A DNA stretch of 64,000 bases, taken from contig CACBTF010000001.1 of NCBI GenBank assembly GCA_902542165.1, positions 1 through 64,000 on the forward strand, written 5' to 3'. The stretch is from an uncultured Pelagibacteraceae bacterium (GTDB lineage Bacteria; Pseudomonadota; Alphaproteobacteria; Pelagibacterales; Pelagibacteraceae). The notes under the pieces are model-generated. The model did not search any database, had not been told where the DNA came from, and was given only the letters and a program-made list of their open reading frames with translations. The first letter of the stretch is position 1. The number at the start of each line of letters is the position of its first letter. Positions 10,588-19,034 of this stretch are shown one piece after another. A program made the position numbers and the translations under genes.

Positions 10588-11988
10588 TTAAATTTTTTTA
10601 AATGCATTTAAAGCTTTCGCCCTTGCCTCTTCATGCTTTACGATTGGATAAGGATAATCTCTTCCTAATCTAAACTTTTCATCATTAAATTCCCAAGGTT
10701 TGTGAATAAATTTTTTTGATAAATTTTTTAATTCAGGTACCCAATTTTTTACATACTCTCCTTCTTTATCAAATTTCTCTCCCTGTAGTATTGGATTAAA
10801 TATTCTGAAATAGGGAGCGGCGTCAGCACCACAGCCTGCGACCCATTGCCAACCAGCAACATTGTTAGCTGGACTATAATCTAATAAACAATTTTTAAAA
10901 TATTTTTCACCGTCTTTCCAATCTATTAGCAAATGCTTAACTAAAAATGATCCTACTATCATTCTGACTCTGTTGTGCATCCACCCAGTGGAGTAAAGTT
11001 CTCTCATTCCAGCATCTACTATTGGATAACCGGTTAAGCCTTTTTTCCATGCATTTAAAAATTCTGAATTTTTTTCCCATGGAAATTTATCAAATTTTTT
11101 TGAATAATTATCTTTTAACATATGTGGAAAGAAGTTAATTAATGAATGATTAAATTCTCGCCAACCTATCTCAGCTAGGAACTTTGATGTTCCAATGGTT
11201 CTTGATTTTTTTTTTATACATTCATTCCATATTGTCTCAACATGTAGTTGACCAAATTTAATAAATGGAGACAATTTAGATGTACCAACAATGTTTGGAA
11301 AGTTCCGAGCTTCAGAATAATTTGTAATTCTCTCTTTAATGAAAACTTGTAATTCTTTTAAAGCTCTTTGCTCATCGGGAAACCAAATTTTTTCAAAATT
11401 TTTAAACCAGTTTTTTTTTGGCAAAATTTTATCCGGCTCAATACAGTTATTAAAATATTTTATTTTCTTTTTACATTTTTTTATTTTTTTTTCTTTCGTT
11501 GGTATTTTTTCAACATAATATTTTTCTGCCGTTCTCCAAAAAGGTGTGAATACTTTGAAAGGAGTTCCATCACTTTTTTTAATTTCTTCAACATCATTAA
11601 GAACATTTCCTTTTAATCTTTTGTGATGAATATTTTTATTTTTAAAGTTTCTCAACAAATATTCATCGAATTTTAGATAATCAGGCTCGTATACTTTATT
11701 CCAATAAATTGAGAAGTCCTTTTTTTTTATAAGTTTATCAAAAAAAATTTTAAATGAATTAGTCTCAACTATTTCAAGGCTTATGTTTAAATCATTTAAT
11801 TTTTTTCGAAAGTTAAAAAGAGATTTGCTTAGCCACCATTTTTGTGCTTCCTGATCTTTGTAACTATCATTCTTATACAAATAAAAAACTACCACTTGAT
11901 CATGATTTGATGTAGCTTCAATTAATCCGTTATTTTTGGCAAATCTAAAATCATCTCTTAACCAAAAAAGTCCAATCTTTTTATCCAT
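10588..11988 (-). CDS. phrB: Deoxyribodipyrimidine photolyase
   Basis: Blue-light repair enzyme for cyclobutane pyrimidine dimers, of 466 aa. The N-terminal Rossmann antenna domain (WLRDDFRFAKNNGL) would hold the light-harvesting cofactor. The helical FAD domain contains TGYPIVDAGMREL, GWMHNRVRMIVGSFLVKHL and DYSPANNVAGWQWVAGCGAD, matching class I CPD photolyases. This suits a bacterium of sunlit surface water. A cryptochrome-type function cannot be ruled out from sequence, but the conserved repair-type motifs make photolyase the best call. Confidence 0.94.
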   Translation of the reverse strand: MDKKIGLFWLRDDFRFAKNNGLIEATSNHDQVVVFYLYKNDSYKDQEAQKWWLSKSLFNFRKKLNDLNISLEIVETNSFKIFFDKLIKKKDFSIYWNKVYEPDYLKFDEYLLRNFKNKNIHHKRLKGNVLNDVEEIKKSDGTPFKVFTPFWRTAEKYYVEKIPTKEKKIKKCKKKIKYFNNCIEPDKILPKKNWFKNFEKIWFPDEQRALKELQVFIKERITNYSEARNFPNIVGTSKLSPFIKFGQLHVETIWNECIKKKSRTIGTSKFLAEIGWREFNHSLINFFPHMLKDNYSKKFDKFPWEKNSEFLNAWKKGLTGYPIVDAGMRELYSTGWMHNRVRMIVGSFLVKHLLIDWKDGEKYFKNCLLDYSPANNVAGWQWVAGCGADAAPYFRIFNPILQGEKFDKEGEYVKNWVPELKNLSKKFIHKPWEFNDEKFRLGRDYPYPIVKHEEARAKALNAFKKI

Positions 11989-12003
11989 TGTGAAATAATT
12001 ATC

Positions 12004-12032
12004 AGAATAATATTTATTTTTCGATGTGTAAA
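12004..12032 (-). promoter_or_regulatory. Candidate sigma-70 promoter for phrB
   Basis: On the minus strand TTTACA (12027-12032) and TATTCT (12004-12009) are spaced by 17 nt, within the gap between tRNA-Phe and the photolyase start. Transcription would begin about 10 nt before the ATG, so the leader would be very short. Such matches are frequent in AT-rich DNA, so this is tentative. Confidence 0.35.
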
Positions 12033-12041
12033 ACTTGTTGG

Positions 12042-12116
12042 TGGTGGCCTTGGTAAGAATCGCACTTACGACACATACCTTTTCAGGGTACTGCTCTACT
12101 ACTGAGCTACAAGGCC
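12042..12116 (-). tRNA. tRNA-Phe (anticodon GAA)
   Basis: A full cloverleaf can be folded by hand. The acceptor stem is GGCCTTG with CAAGGCC, the D stem GCTC/GAGC, the anticodon stem GTACC/GGTAT around loop CTGAAAA (anticodon GAA), and the T stem GTAAG/CTTAC. CCA is encoded in the DNA. It is 75 nt. The first nucleotide is also the G of the infA stop codon TAG, so mature tRNA processing must cut immediately after the coding sequence. Confidence 0.97.
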
Positions 12117-12331
12117 TAAAATCTAAAAGTAATTCTACCTTTAGTTAAATCATATGGCGTCATCTCAACCATTACATTGTCCCCAGCTAAAACTCTAATT
12201 CTATTTTTTCTTAACTTTCCAGCTGTATGAGCTAGAATTTCATGGTTGTTTTCTAGCTTAACTCTAAACATAGCGTTCGGTAGAAGTTCGGTGACTTTTC
12301 CTTTAAATTCTAGAGTTTCTTGTTTTGCCAA
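12116..12331 (-). CDS. infA: Translation initiation factor IF-1
   Basis: 71-residue OB-fold protein that binds the ribosomal A site during initiation. [20 protein letters not shown] and the end of the chain (GRITFRF) are typical. The start is TTG, directly after the hisD stop (TAGTTG). It is chosen because the N-terminus then reads MAKQET, as in other IF-1 proteins, and an AAGGA ribosome-binding site lies 7-8 nt upstream inside hisD. Its stop shares one base with tRNA-Phe. Confidence 0.97.
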   Translation of the reverse strand: MAKQETLEFKGKVTELLPNAMFRVKLENNHEILAHTAGKLRKNRIRVLAGDNVMVEMTPYDLTKGRITFRF

Positions 12332-13630
12332 CTATTTTTCCTTTTTTAACCTTAATTCAACAGATTTAGCATGACCGTCTAAGTTTTCATGCTTGGCTAA
12401 ATTTATAACTGATGCGCCTAATCTTTCAATACCTGTTTTTGTTATTTTTATTAATGAGTATCGCTTTAAAAAATCATTTACAGATAAACCTGAAGAAAAT
12501 CTAGCAGATCCTGAGGTTGGTAAAACATGATTTGGTCCTGCTATATAATCTCCAATTGCTTCCGGAGAAAACTTACCTATAAAAATTGATCCGGCATTTT
12601 TTACACCCTTAATTATTTCTTGATTAAAATTTGTACACAGTTCTAAATGCTCAGGAGCAATCATATTAATTATTTCAATAATTTTTTTTTTACTGTCAGT
12701 AAAAATTGCTAAACCGAAATTTTTTAAACTTCTTGCAGCAATTTTCTTTTTTGGTAATTTCGATAATTGTTTTTTTAAAGACAAATTTACTAAATGAATT
12801 AAATTTTTATTATTTGTTACTAATATTGATTGAGCATTTTCATCGTGCTCTGCTTGAGCGATTAAATCTGCTGCAACAAAATCAGGGTTTGCTGACTTGT
12901 CCGCAACTATGCTTACTTCTGATGGCCCAGCCACCATATCAATTCCCACATCACCAAAAACTTCTTTTTTAGCACAAGCCACAAATGCATTTCCTGGTCC
13001 AACAATTTTATCTACTTTTTCAAATTTTTTAGTTCCATATGCTAATGCCGCAATAGTATGAGCACCACCAGTTTTATAAATTTTTTTTACTCCACATTTT
13101 TTCGCTGCATAAATAATTGCAGGATTAATATTAGAATCCAAAGATGGAGTAGTTAAATATATTTTTTTAACGCCAGCAACAATCGCTGGGATACAATTCA
13201 TCAAAACAGTGCTTGGGTAACTTGCAGTTCCTCCTGGCACATAGACTCCTACTTTTTCTAAAGGTACATATTTGTAAGTAAGTTGATTTTTGTATTTATC
13301 TTTAAAAGAAAAAGATTCATATTTTTGCTTAGAATGAAATTTTTTAATCCTACTATATGCTAAATCGATTGATTTTTTTGTATCATTGTTAATTTTATTT
13401 GAAATTTTATTTATTTCTTTTTTTGAGAATAAGATTTTGCTAGACTTTATTTTTACATTAGAAAATTTTTTTTCATAATTTAAAACAGCTTGGTCTCCAT
13501 TTTTTTTTACGTTTTTTATTATTCGACTTACTGTAGAAGTTTGATTTTTTTGAATAAACTTCCTCTTATCTAGAAAAAATCTAAGAGCTTTTATAGAATT
13601 TTCTTTATTAAATTTTAATACTTTTAACAT
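12332..13630 (-). CDS. hisD: Histidinol dehydrogenase
   Basis: NAD- and zinc-dependent enzyme for the last two oxidations of histidine synthesis. It is 432 aa, the standard length. Visible features: YVPGGTASYPSTVLMN, the NAD/substrate region VDKIVGPGNAFVACAK, the catalytic AEHDE motif (AQAEHDENAQ), and APEHLEL near the C-terminus. It sits in the murA-DUF2948-hisD-infA order known from many Alphaproteobacteria, overlapping DUF2948 by one base. No other his gene is in this window. Confidence 0.97.
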   Translation of the reverse strand: MLKVLKFNKENSIKALRFFLDKRKFIQKNQTSTVSRIIKNVKKNGDQAVLNYEKKFSNVKIKSSKILFSKKEINKISNKINNDTKKSIDLAYSRIKKFHSKQKYESFSFKDKYKNQLTYKYVPLEKVGVYVPGGTASYPSTVLMNCIPAIVAGVKKIYLTTPSLDSNINPAIIYAAKKCGVKKIYKTGGAHTIAALAYGTKKFEKVDKIVGPGNAFVACAKKEVFGDVGIDMVAGPSEVSIVADKSANPDFVAADLIAQAEHDENAQSILVTNNKNLIHLVNLSLKKQLSKLPKKKIAARSLKNFGLAIFTDSKKKIIEIINMIAPEHLELCTNFNQEIIKGVKNAGSIFIGKFSPEAIGDYIAGPNHVLPTSGSARFSSGLSVNDFLKRYSLIKITKTGIERLGASVINLAKHENLDGHAKSVELRLKKEK

Positions 13631-14073
13631 TACGAAGTTTCATGTTTTGGTTTATTTTTTGTATCCCAGGCATCTCCTTGATCATCTAGTGTCACCTCTA
13701 TGGCTTCGGAAATAATCCTTATAATAGAATTTCCAGCAAAAATTATTTTCATTTCATAGTTTTTATCAGGAGTTATATTTGTTTCAATAGCTAGAAAATC
13801 TAAAAATTTGTCTTTTTCAAGCTGATTTATATTCTTCGAATCCACAGTCAAAACATTTTCAAATTTCAAAATAGATCTAATACGTTTATTTTTTCTAAAA
13901 ACTCCTTTTTCTACATCCTCCCACATAAAACGACTCAATTGCATAAGAAAAATTTTATTTTTTTTTAAACTAGCTATATCAGAAATACTTGCAATAGAAT
14001 CTTGTAAATGTGCAGATACTACTCTTAAATCTTCCTCAGTCTTAGCAATTAACTTTAAATTTTTCGGTTGCAT
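13630..14073 (-). CDS. DUF2948 family protein
   Basis: 147-residue protein starting MQPKNLKLIAKTEEDLRVVS, followed by AHLQDSIASISDIASL and FMLQLSRFMWED-like text; this matches the DUF2948 pattern found between murA and hisD in Alphaproteobacteria. The ATG at 14073 was preferred to an in-frame upstream start at 14142: it lies 1 nt after the murA stop, whereas the longer form would overlap murA by 68 bp and add residues outside the family. Function unknown; conserved context only. Confidence 0.85.
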   Translation of the reverse strand: MQPKNLKLIAKTEEDLRVVSAHLQDSIASISDIASLKKNKIFLMQLSRFMWEDVEKGVFRKNKRIRSILKFENVLTVDSKNINQLEKDKFLDFLAIETNITPDKNYEMKIIFAGNSIIRIISEAIEVTLDDQGDAWDTKNKPKHETS

Positions 14074-14074
14074 T

Positions 14075-15334
14075 TCAAATTCTTTGTATCTCAGCCTTGC
14101 AATTCTTAAGTTTTCTCTCCAAAGACTCGTAACCTCTATCAAGATGATAAATTCTATTTATAATTGTTCTGTTTTCCGCAATCAATCCTGCCAATACCAG
14201 GCTAACTGATGCTCTAAGATCAGTAGCCATAACTTCTGCCCCTGTTAGCTTTGTGGGTCCAGTAATAATCGCTGTTTTATTTTTAATTTCAATCTGGGCA
14301 CCCATTCTTCTTAATTCTGGCACATGCATAAATCTATTTTCAAATATATCCTCTTTTATTTTTGATTTACCTTTAACCTGGGTAAGCAGAACCATTAATT
14401 GGGCTTGCAAATCTGTGGGGAAACCTGGATACGGTTTTGTTGTTATACTTATTTTTTTTAGTTTCTCACGTTTTTTAACAATGATTGAATTTTTTTTTTG
14501 AATTATTTTAATTCCTATTTTTTTTAAAATATTTATTTCTCTTTGAATAATTTTTGGATCAATTTTATCAATCACTAAATTCTTTTTAGCAAGTAAAGTG
14601 CTTGCTATCATGTATGTACCGAGTTCTATTCTATCAAAAATCACTTTATGAAGGACACTTGAAGTTTTCTTTTTACTTTCAGAGATCGAAATTGACCTAC
14701 CTTTTACATGTATATTTGCACCTAATTTTTTAAGGAATTTAATTAAATCTATAATTTCAGGTTCAATTGCACAGTTTTTCAAAACAGTTTTGCCTTTAGC
14801 TTTAAAAGCTGCAAGTAAAGCATTTTCTGTTGCTCCTACAGAAATTGAGGGAAATCTTATATTCGCACCTTTAAGACCACTTCTAGCTTTAGCTATTATA
14901 TATCCATCTTTTATTTTTATTTTTGCACCAAATTTTTTTAAAGCAAATAAATGTAAATCTACTGGCCTTGTTCCTATAGCACACCCGCCCGGTAAAGAAA
15001 CTTTTGCTTTTTTATATTTTGTTAATAAAGAGCCTAGCACTAGTACACCAGCTCTCATTGTTTTTACGAGTTTGTATGGAGCTAATGTATTTATATTTTT
15101 ACTCTTATTATAAATTTCAATAACATTATTTTTTTTAATCAATTTTGTTTTTAAACCGATAAAATTTAATAAATCAACCATAGTAAAAATATCTTTAACA
15201 AGAGGTATATTTTTAATTATCGCATGTTCCGCAAGAATTGAGGCGGCTAAAATTGGTAGAGTTGCATTTTTAGAACCGGAGATAGAAATTTTACCACTTA
15301 ATTCTTTTTTCCCTTTTATTATCAGCTTTTGCAT
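14075..15334 (-). CDS. murA: UDP-N-acetylglucosamine 1-carboxyvinyltransferase
   Basis: First committed step of peptidoglycan synthesis: transfers enolpyruvate from PEP to UDP-GlcNAc in the cytoplasm. It is 419 aa. The two-domain EPT fold shows ISGSKNATLPILAA at the N-terminus (Lys22), and the catalytic cysteine at 118 in LPGGCAIGTRPVDLH, so the enzyme should be fosfomycin-sensitive. The C-terminal RASVSLVLAGL and HLDRGYE segments are typical. It starts 8 nt after dcd in the same direction. Confidence 0.97.
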   Translation of the reverse strand: MQKLIIKGKKELSGKISISGSKNATLPILAASILAEHAIIKNIPLVKDIFTMVDLLNFIGLKTKLIKKNNVIEIYNKSKNINTLAPYKLVKTMRAGVLVLGSLLTKYKKAKVSLPGGCAIGTRPVDLHLFALKKFGAKIKIKDGYIIAKARSGLKGANIRFPSISVGATENALLAAFKAKGKTVLKNCAIEPEIIDLIKFLKKLGANIHVKGRSISISESKKKTSSVLHKVIFDRIELGTYMIASTLLAKKNLVIDKIDPKIIQREINILKKIGIKIIQKKNSIIVKKREKLKKISITTKPYPGFPTDLQAQLMVLLTQVKGKSKIKEDIFENRFMHVPELRRMGAQIEIKNKTAIITGPTKLTGAEVMATDLRASVSLVLAGLIAENRTIINRIYHLDRGYESLERKLKNCKAEIQRI

Positions 15335-15342
15335 GAAAAAGA

Positions 15343-15897
15343 TTAAACTTTTGGAAGTGTTACGCCTTTTTGTTTCATGTATTTACCTTTTCTTTTGGCA
15401 TAAGTCACATTGGGCTTCTCATTACCCTTTAAAAAAATAAACTGGGCTACACCTTCATTAGCATATATCTTAGCTGGTAAAGGAGTTGTGTTTGAAAATT
15501 CTAAAGTAACATGTCCCTCCCAGCCTGGTTCCAAAGGCGTTACATTCACAATAATTCCGCATCTAGCATATGTTGATTTTCCAAGGCAAATCACAAGTAT
15601 ATCATCGGGAATTTTGAAATATTCTATTGTTCTGGCTAAAGCAAACGAGTTGGGAGGAATTATGCATTCCTTACCAATTTTGGTTACGAAACTCTCTTTT
15701 TTAAAAACCTTTGGATCTACTATACCAGAATTAACGTTAGTAAATATTTTAAATTCATTAGAGACTCTTGCGTCATATCCGTAGGAAGATAATCCGAAAG
15801 AAATTTTTCCTTTTCTTACTTGCTTATCTATAAAAGGCTTAATCATCCCATTTTGTTTAACAGTTTTTTTTATCCATTTATCCGAAAGAACAGTCAT
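15343..15897 (-). CDS. dcd: dCTP deaminase
   Basis: Converts dCTP to dUTP, the main route to dTTP in many Proteobacteria. It is 184 aa. The trimeric dUTPase-like fold is recognised by [37 protein letters not shown] and [13 protein letters not shown], with the catalytic glutamate in the last. The start ATG overlaps the stop of a tiny Lys-rich reading frame as ATGA, which suggests translational coupling. Confidence 0.96.
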   Translation of the reverse strand: MTVLSDKWIKKTVKQNGMIKPFIDKQVRKGKISFGLSSYGYDARVSNEFKIFTNVNSGIVDPKVFKKESFVTKIGKECIIPPNSFALARTIEYFKIPDDILVICLGKSTYARCGIIVNVTPLEPGWEGHVTLEFSNTTPLPAKIYANEGVAQFIFLKGNEKPNVTYAKRKGKYMKQKGVTLPKV

Positions 15898-16001
15898 TTT
15901 TTCTTTTTATTTGATTTGTTTTTTTTTCTTTTTTTAAGGTTTTTTTTTAAAGCAATCTCACGACTTTTCATAAGAAAATCTTTTTTATCAAAAGATTTCA
16001 T
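15894..16001 (-). CDS. Small Lys-rich protein upstream of dcd (35 aa)
   Basis: A 35-codon frame begins ATG AAA TCT and encodes [20 protein letters not shown] followed by NLKKRKK and a Lys/Asn tail. Its TGA overlaps the dcd ATG (ATGA), and it begins 10 nt after the 64-aa gene upstream. The [13 protein letters not shown] stretch resembles short basic alphaproteobacterial proteins of the type REALRENLKRRK, recalled from memory rather than searched. A coupled, same-strand position in a packed genome supports it being real. Function unknown. Confidence 0.5.
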   Translation of the reverse strand: MKSFDKKDFLMKSREIALKKNLKKRKKNKSNKKKK

Positions 16002-16010
16002 TAAGAAAAA

Positions 16011-16205
16011 TTAGTTTTTATCTGGGTTAGTTAAGTCCTCTAGTGTGATAGGCTTATCAATATCATGCATCAATTTTTCCTCGGACTCTTTAGGATTGCT
16101 GACTGAACGCTTTGCTCTTCTTTGCTCTATTCTTGCTTTACGCTTGGCCTCTTTTTTCATAGCTTTATCACCTCGCGTAGATTTATAATCGTAGTGAATT
16201 CCCAT
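16011..16205 (-). CDS. Small charged hypothetical protein (64 aa)
   Basis: A 64-residue, highly charged protein. Its basic middle (KAMKKEAKRKARIEQRRAKR, residues 15-34) is followed by an acidic tail ending LEDLTNPDKN. No membrane segment or known domain was recognised. It lies in a same-strand run between the small membrane protein and the 35-aa frame before dcd. The basic helix could bind nucleic acid, but nothing in the sequence proves it. Confidence 0.6.
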   Translation of the reverse strand: MGIHYDYKSTRGDKAMKKEAKRKARIEQRRAKRSVSNPKESEEKLMHDIDKPITLEDLTNPDKN

Positions 16206-16221
16206 ATTGAGCGTCCCTTCA

Positions 16222-16410
16222 TTAATTTTTGAATTTACTTCTTGAAGCTCTATTTTGCAAGCTTCTTGAGTAAACCTTTTGAATAATTATAAATAATATC
16301 GACAAAATTACGGCAACTATTACATCTTGTAGTGGAGTAGCGTTTGGAAAACCATAATTCCATAGTATTACTAAAATTAACCAGGCAAACCAATTTATTT
16401 TTTTACTCAT
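16222..16410 (-). CDS. Small inner-membrane protein (62 aa)
   Basis: Short protein of about 62 residues starting MSKKINWFAWLILVILWNYG. It has two hydrophobic helices (about 6-17 and 29-45) separated by FPNATPLQDV, then a basic tail (SRSLQNRASRSKFKN). The ATG at 16410 is preferred to one 21 nt upstream because it gives a normal 8-nt overlap with the YyaL-like gene. The N-in/N-out topology was not resolved. The aromatic first helix and short polar loop recall small membrane proteins of SAR11; function unknown. Confidence 0.6.
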   Translation of the reverse strand: MSKKINWFAWLILVILWNYGFPNATPLQDVIVAVILSILFIIIQKVYSRSLQNRASRSKFKN

Positions 16411-17020
16411 CAATCTTGCATCCTTGTTCATTGCAGTTTTTACCAGAATTAATATTATTAAAAAAATCTATAGCTCTGATTGCTGTCATCATATGATTTT
16501 TATAAATATTTAGATATCCGTTCAAACTTTCAGATAATCTTTTTGCCTCTTCCATCATTCCTAATCTAACTAAGTTTATAAGCATAATAGCATTACCATT
16601 GGGAATTGTATTGTCACCTATATCAATTGGTTTAAAAAAAATATCTTCATTATTTTTAGGGTTCTTCTGAAAAATTTTTTTGTCTTCTATAAAAAATTTA
16701 GATATTGCCTGATGTGTCAATTTTCTAGCTAAATCCTTATATTTAAAATTCATTGTTTTGTCTGATAAATCATTTAATGCATTTATTAAAAAGGCATAGT
16801 CTTCAATAAAAACTATGTCATTTGAATAACTGTGATGAATCTTGCCCTCAATATATTTTTTTTCAATTTTAAAGAAAAATTCTTCAGCTAATTGTAAGTA
16901 TCCTTTGTTAGGTAGAACTTCATTAGCAGCAATCAACGCACTTACCATAATACAATTCAAATCTAATTGGGTTTTATCATCAAAAAAAGGTTTATTCCTT
17001 TGTAATCTAATTTGAAAAAG
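16403..17020 (-). pseudogene. C-terminal part of YyaL/SPATA20-like protein, displaced by frameshift
   Basis: About 200 codons that continue the protein encoded at 17007-18134 in another frame. Read without the shift, the join would be EILKK-LFQIRLQRNKPFF, followed by DDKTQLDLNCIMVSALIAAN. The last part, DDKTQLDLN and then ALIAANE, is the family's typical helical-repeat text. Later GDNTIPNGNAIMLINLVRLG matches the conserved PSGN region. The first ATG in this frame is only at 16960, so independent translation would yield a fragment. The end of the chain is also about 90 residues shorter than usual family members. Confidence 0.8.
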
Positions 17021-18134
17021 TTTTTTTTAAAATCTCTTTAGTTGGTTTTTCTTTTTCAATTAAAATTATTTTATTTTCCCAGTTTCCCTCGGCCTTTATT
17101 TCAAAAAATTTGCTAATATTCTCCATATCTTTTATTTCGTTATAGGAGTAAACATAATATTTGCCCTCTTCTCCATCGCTATCTGCGTCAAAAGCAGATC
17201 CTAGAAAACCCTGTTCATTAAGAAAATTTTTTTTTAGAAACTCAATTGTTTGTTCTAATTTATCTTTAAAATAACTATCTGAATTTATTTTACAAAATTT
17301 GGAAAGTAGTAATATAAATTGGGCATTGTCATAAAGCATTTTCTCAAAATGAGGAATTATCCAGTCTTCATCTACCGTGTATCGAGCAATACCGCCTTCG
17401 ACATGATCATATATCCCTTTCGAACAAAGTTGCTTAATAATTAATTCTACTGGCTTAAGGTACTTTGTATCATTAGATGTGTTATAAAAATAAAGTAGAG
17501 TTTCAAATAAATTAAAAGTTGGAAATTTGGGTGCTCCTTTATATCCTCCCTTAACTGGGTCTAAATTACTTAAAGACATTTCTATTAAAGGTTTAAGATC
17601 TTGATTTAAAACAGAATTTTTTTTTAAATCTAAATTTTTAATTATTAAATCTTTTTGATTTATTATTTTTTCTCTTTGATCATTGTAAGCATCTGAAACC
17701 TTTTGAAGAACTTCTTTAAATGACGGTAATCCATGTTTTGCCTCTTTAGGAAAATAAGTGCCTCCCATAAATGGTACACCATTTTCATCTAAAAACATCG
17801 TCAAAGGCCATCCACCTCCAGTTTGATTAAACAATTGAAATGAACTTTGAAAAATAAAATCCAAATCAGGTCTTTCTTCCCTATCAACCTTTATATTTAC
17901 GAAAAGATTATTCATTAAATTTGCTGTTTCAGTATCTTCAAAACTTTCATGAGCCATGACGTGGCACCAATGACAGCTTGCGTATCCAATACTAAGTAAA
18001 ATAGGTTTTTTATTTTTTTTTGAAAACTCTAAAGTTTCTCTAGACCAAATTTGCCAATTCACCGGGTTGTCTTTATGTTGTTTAAGATAAGGACTTAAAT
18101 CATTAGACAAAACATTTTCATTAATTTTTATCAT
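17007..18134 (-). CDS. Thioredoxin-domain protein of YyaL/SPATA20 (DUF255) family, N-terminal fragment
   Basis: 375 residues starting MIKINENVLSNDLSPYLKQH. The N-terminal thioredoxin-like domain has SIGYASCHWCHVMAHESFED with a CxxC-type CHWC pair, then VDREERPDLD and TGGGWPLTMFLD. The helical domain starts near 190 with GGYKGAPKFP and EGGIARYTVDEDW. Family members are about 650-690 aa and contain a six-hairpin glycosidase-like domain. Here the frame ends early at TAG (17007) just after an A8 run, and the rest follows in a different frame. ATG at 18134 was preferred to TTG at 18137. The family's biochemical role is unproven. Confidence 0.85.
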   Translation of the reverse strand: MIKINENVLSNDLSPYLKQHKDNPVNWQIWSRETLEFSKKNKKPILLSIGYASCHWCHVMAHESFEDTETANLMNNLFVNIKVDREERPDLDFIFQSSFQLFNQTGGGWPLTMFLDENGVPFMGGTYFPKEAKHGLPSFKEVLQKVSDAYNDQREKIINQKDLIIKNLDLKKNSVLNQDLKPLIEMSLSNLDPVKGGYKGAPKFPTFNLFETLLYFYNTSNDTKYLKPVELIIKQLCSKGIYDHVEGGIARYTVDEDWIIPHFEKMLYDNAQFILLLSKFCKINSDSYFKDKLEQTIEFLKKNFLNEQGFLGSAFDADSDGEEGKYYVYSYNEIKDMENISKFFEIKAEGNWENKIILIEKEKPTKEILKKTFSN

Positions 18135-18843
18135 CAAAAAATTTTTTTTTCATTATTAAAGAAATGATCATAAGACAAGCAAACATAAGAATTGGTAAAT
18201 AAATCTTTGGAGTGAAAATAAAGTCTAGCATATTAAAATTGTCTGTTTGCTCCACATAAGAATTTAATCCAGCGCCTATCGTGTTAAAAATAAAAAAACC
18301 AGGTATAAATCCAAAAAAACTTGAGAGAAAATAATTCAACTTGCCCATACCAAATAAAATCGGTATTAAGTTTTGTAGTCCAAATGGAACTCCTAGGCCA
18401 CCAATAAATCTATATATAAAAAAATAGTAAAATTCGTTTTTTTTAAATAACATAATATATTTATCAATTTTTTGTTGTAGGATCTTTTTAACCAAATCCC
18501 TAAAAAAGAAATTTCCAATAGAATACAAAATCAATGCTCCAACTGAAATTGAAATTACAGAAATCAAAGTTCCAATCCATTGACCAAATAATATTCCAGA
18601 AATTATTAATAAAGGTGCACCAAAACCTAAAAGAGCAACCCAAAGAACTGAAAAAATAAAAAAGTAAATTAAATTTGTAATTATACTTTTACTTACAAAA
18701 TTGCTTAAATCTTTCTGAAGTTCTTTGTAATATAAAAAATCATTTAATTTACTTATTTCTATGTTTGTAAAAATAAAATATAAGAAAGCGATAAGTATAA
18801 TTAAGTAAGAAATGCCCAAAAATGTTTTTAAATTTTTACTCAT
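18121..18843 (-). CDS. TVP38/TMEM64 (VTT domain) membrane protein
   Basis: 240-residue inner-membrane protein of the DedA/TVP38 superfamily. An N-terminal helix (about 8-26) is followed by the VTT core with FGAPLLIISGILFGQWIGTL and FYYFFIYRFIGGLGVPFGLQ, and at least five hydrophobic segments in total. Relatives are linked to lipid scrambling or membrane homeostasis, but the substrate is not known here. Its stop overlaps the YyaL-like start by about 14 nt, so the two are likely in one transcript. Divergent from rpmH. Confidence 0.9.
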   Translation of the reverse strand: MSKNLKTFLGISYLIILIAFLYFIFTNIEISKLNDFLYYKELQKDLSNFVSKSIITNLIYFFIFSVLWVALLGFGAPLLIISGILFGQWIGTLISVISISVGALILYSIGNFFFRDLVKKILQQKIDKYIMLFKKNEFYYFFIYRFIGGLGVPFGLQNLIPILFGMGKLNYFLSSFFGFIPGFFIFNTIGAGLNSYVEQTDNFNMLDFIFTPKIYLPILMFACLMIISLIMKKKFFDDKN

Positions 18844-18893
18844 AATTTACCTGTACAATAGACAACAATTAAAATATATACCTTTAAATATTT

Positions 18894-19028
18894 ATGAAAA
18901 GAACATATCAGCCTAGCAATTTAGTTAGAAAAAGAAGACATGGTTTTAGAGCAAGAATGGCTTCAAAAACTGGCAGGCAACTTATTGCTCGTAGACGAGC
19001 TAAAGGAAGAAAAACTCTTTCTACCTAA
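18894..19028 (+). CDS. rpmH: 50S ribosomal protein L34
   Basis: 44-residue basic protein, [20 protein letters not shown] through to the KTLST end, which is the L34 family almost in full. Located by direct reading because it is too short for ordinary ORF cut-offs. It begins the conserved rpmH-rnpA-yidD-yidC string, 6 nt before rnpA. A weak -35/-10 pair (TTTACC, 18 nt, TAAAAT) lies upstream at 18846-18875. Function: assembly and structure of the large ribosomal subunit. Confidence 0.98.
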   Translation: MKRTYQPSNLVRKRRHGFRARMASKTGRQLIARRRAKGRKTLST

Positions 19029-19034
19029 AAATAG

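Noticed and set aside
14074-14142. Longer N-terminus for the DUF2948 gene
   Set aside because: It would overlap murA by 68 bp, and the added residues do not belong to the family.
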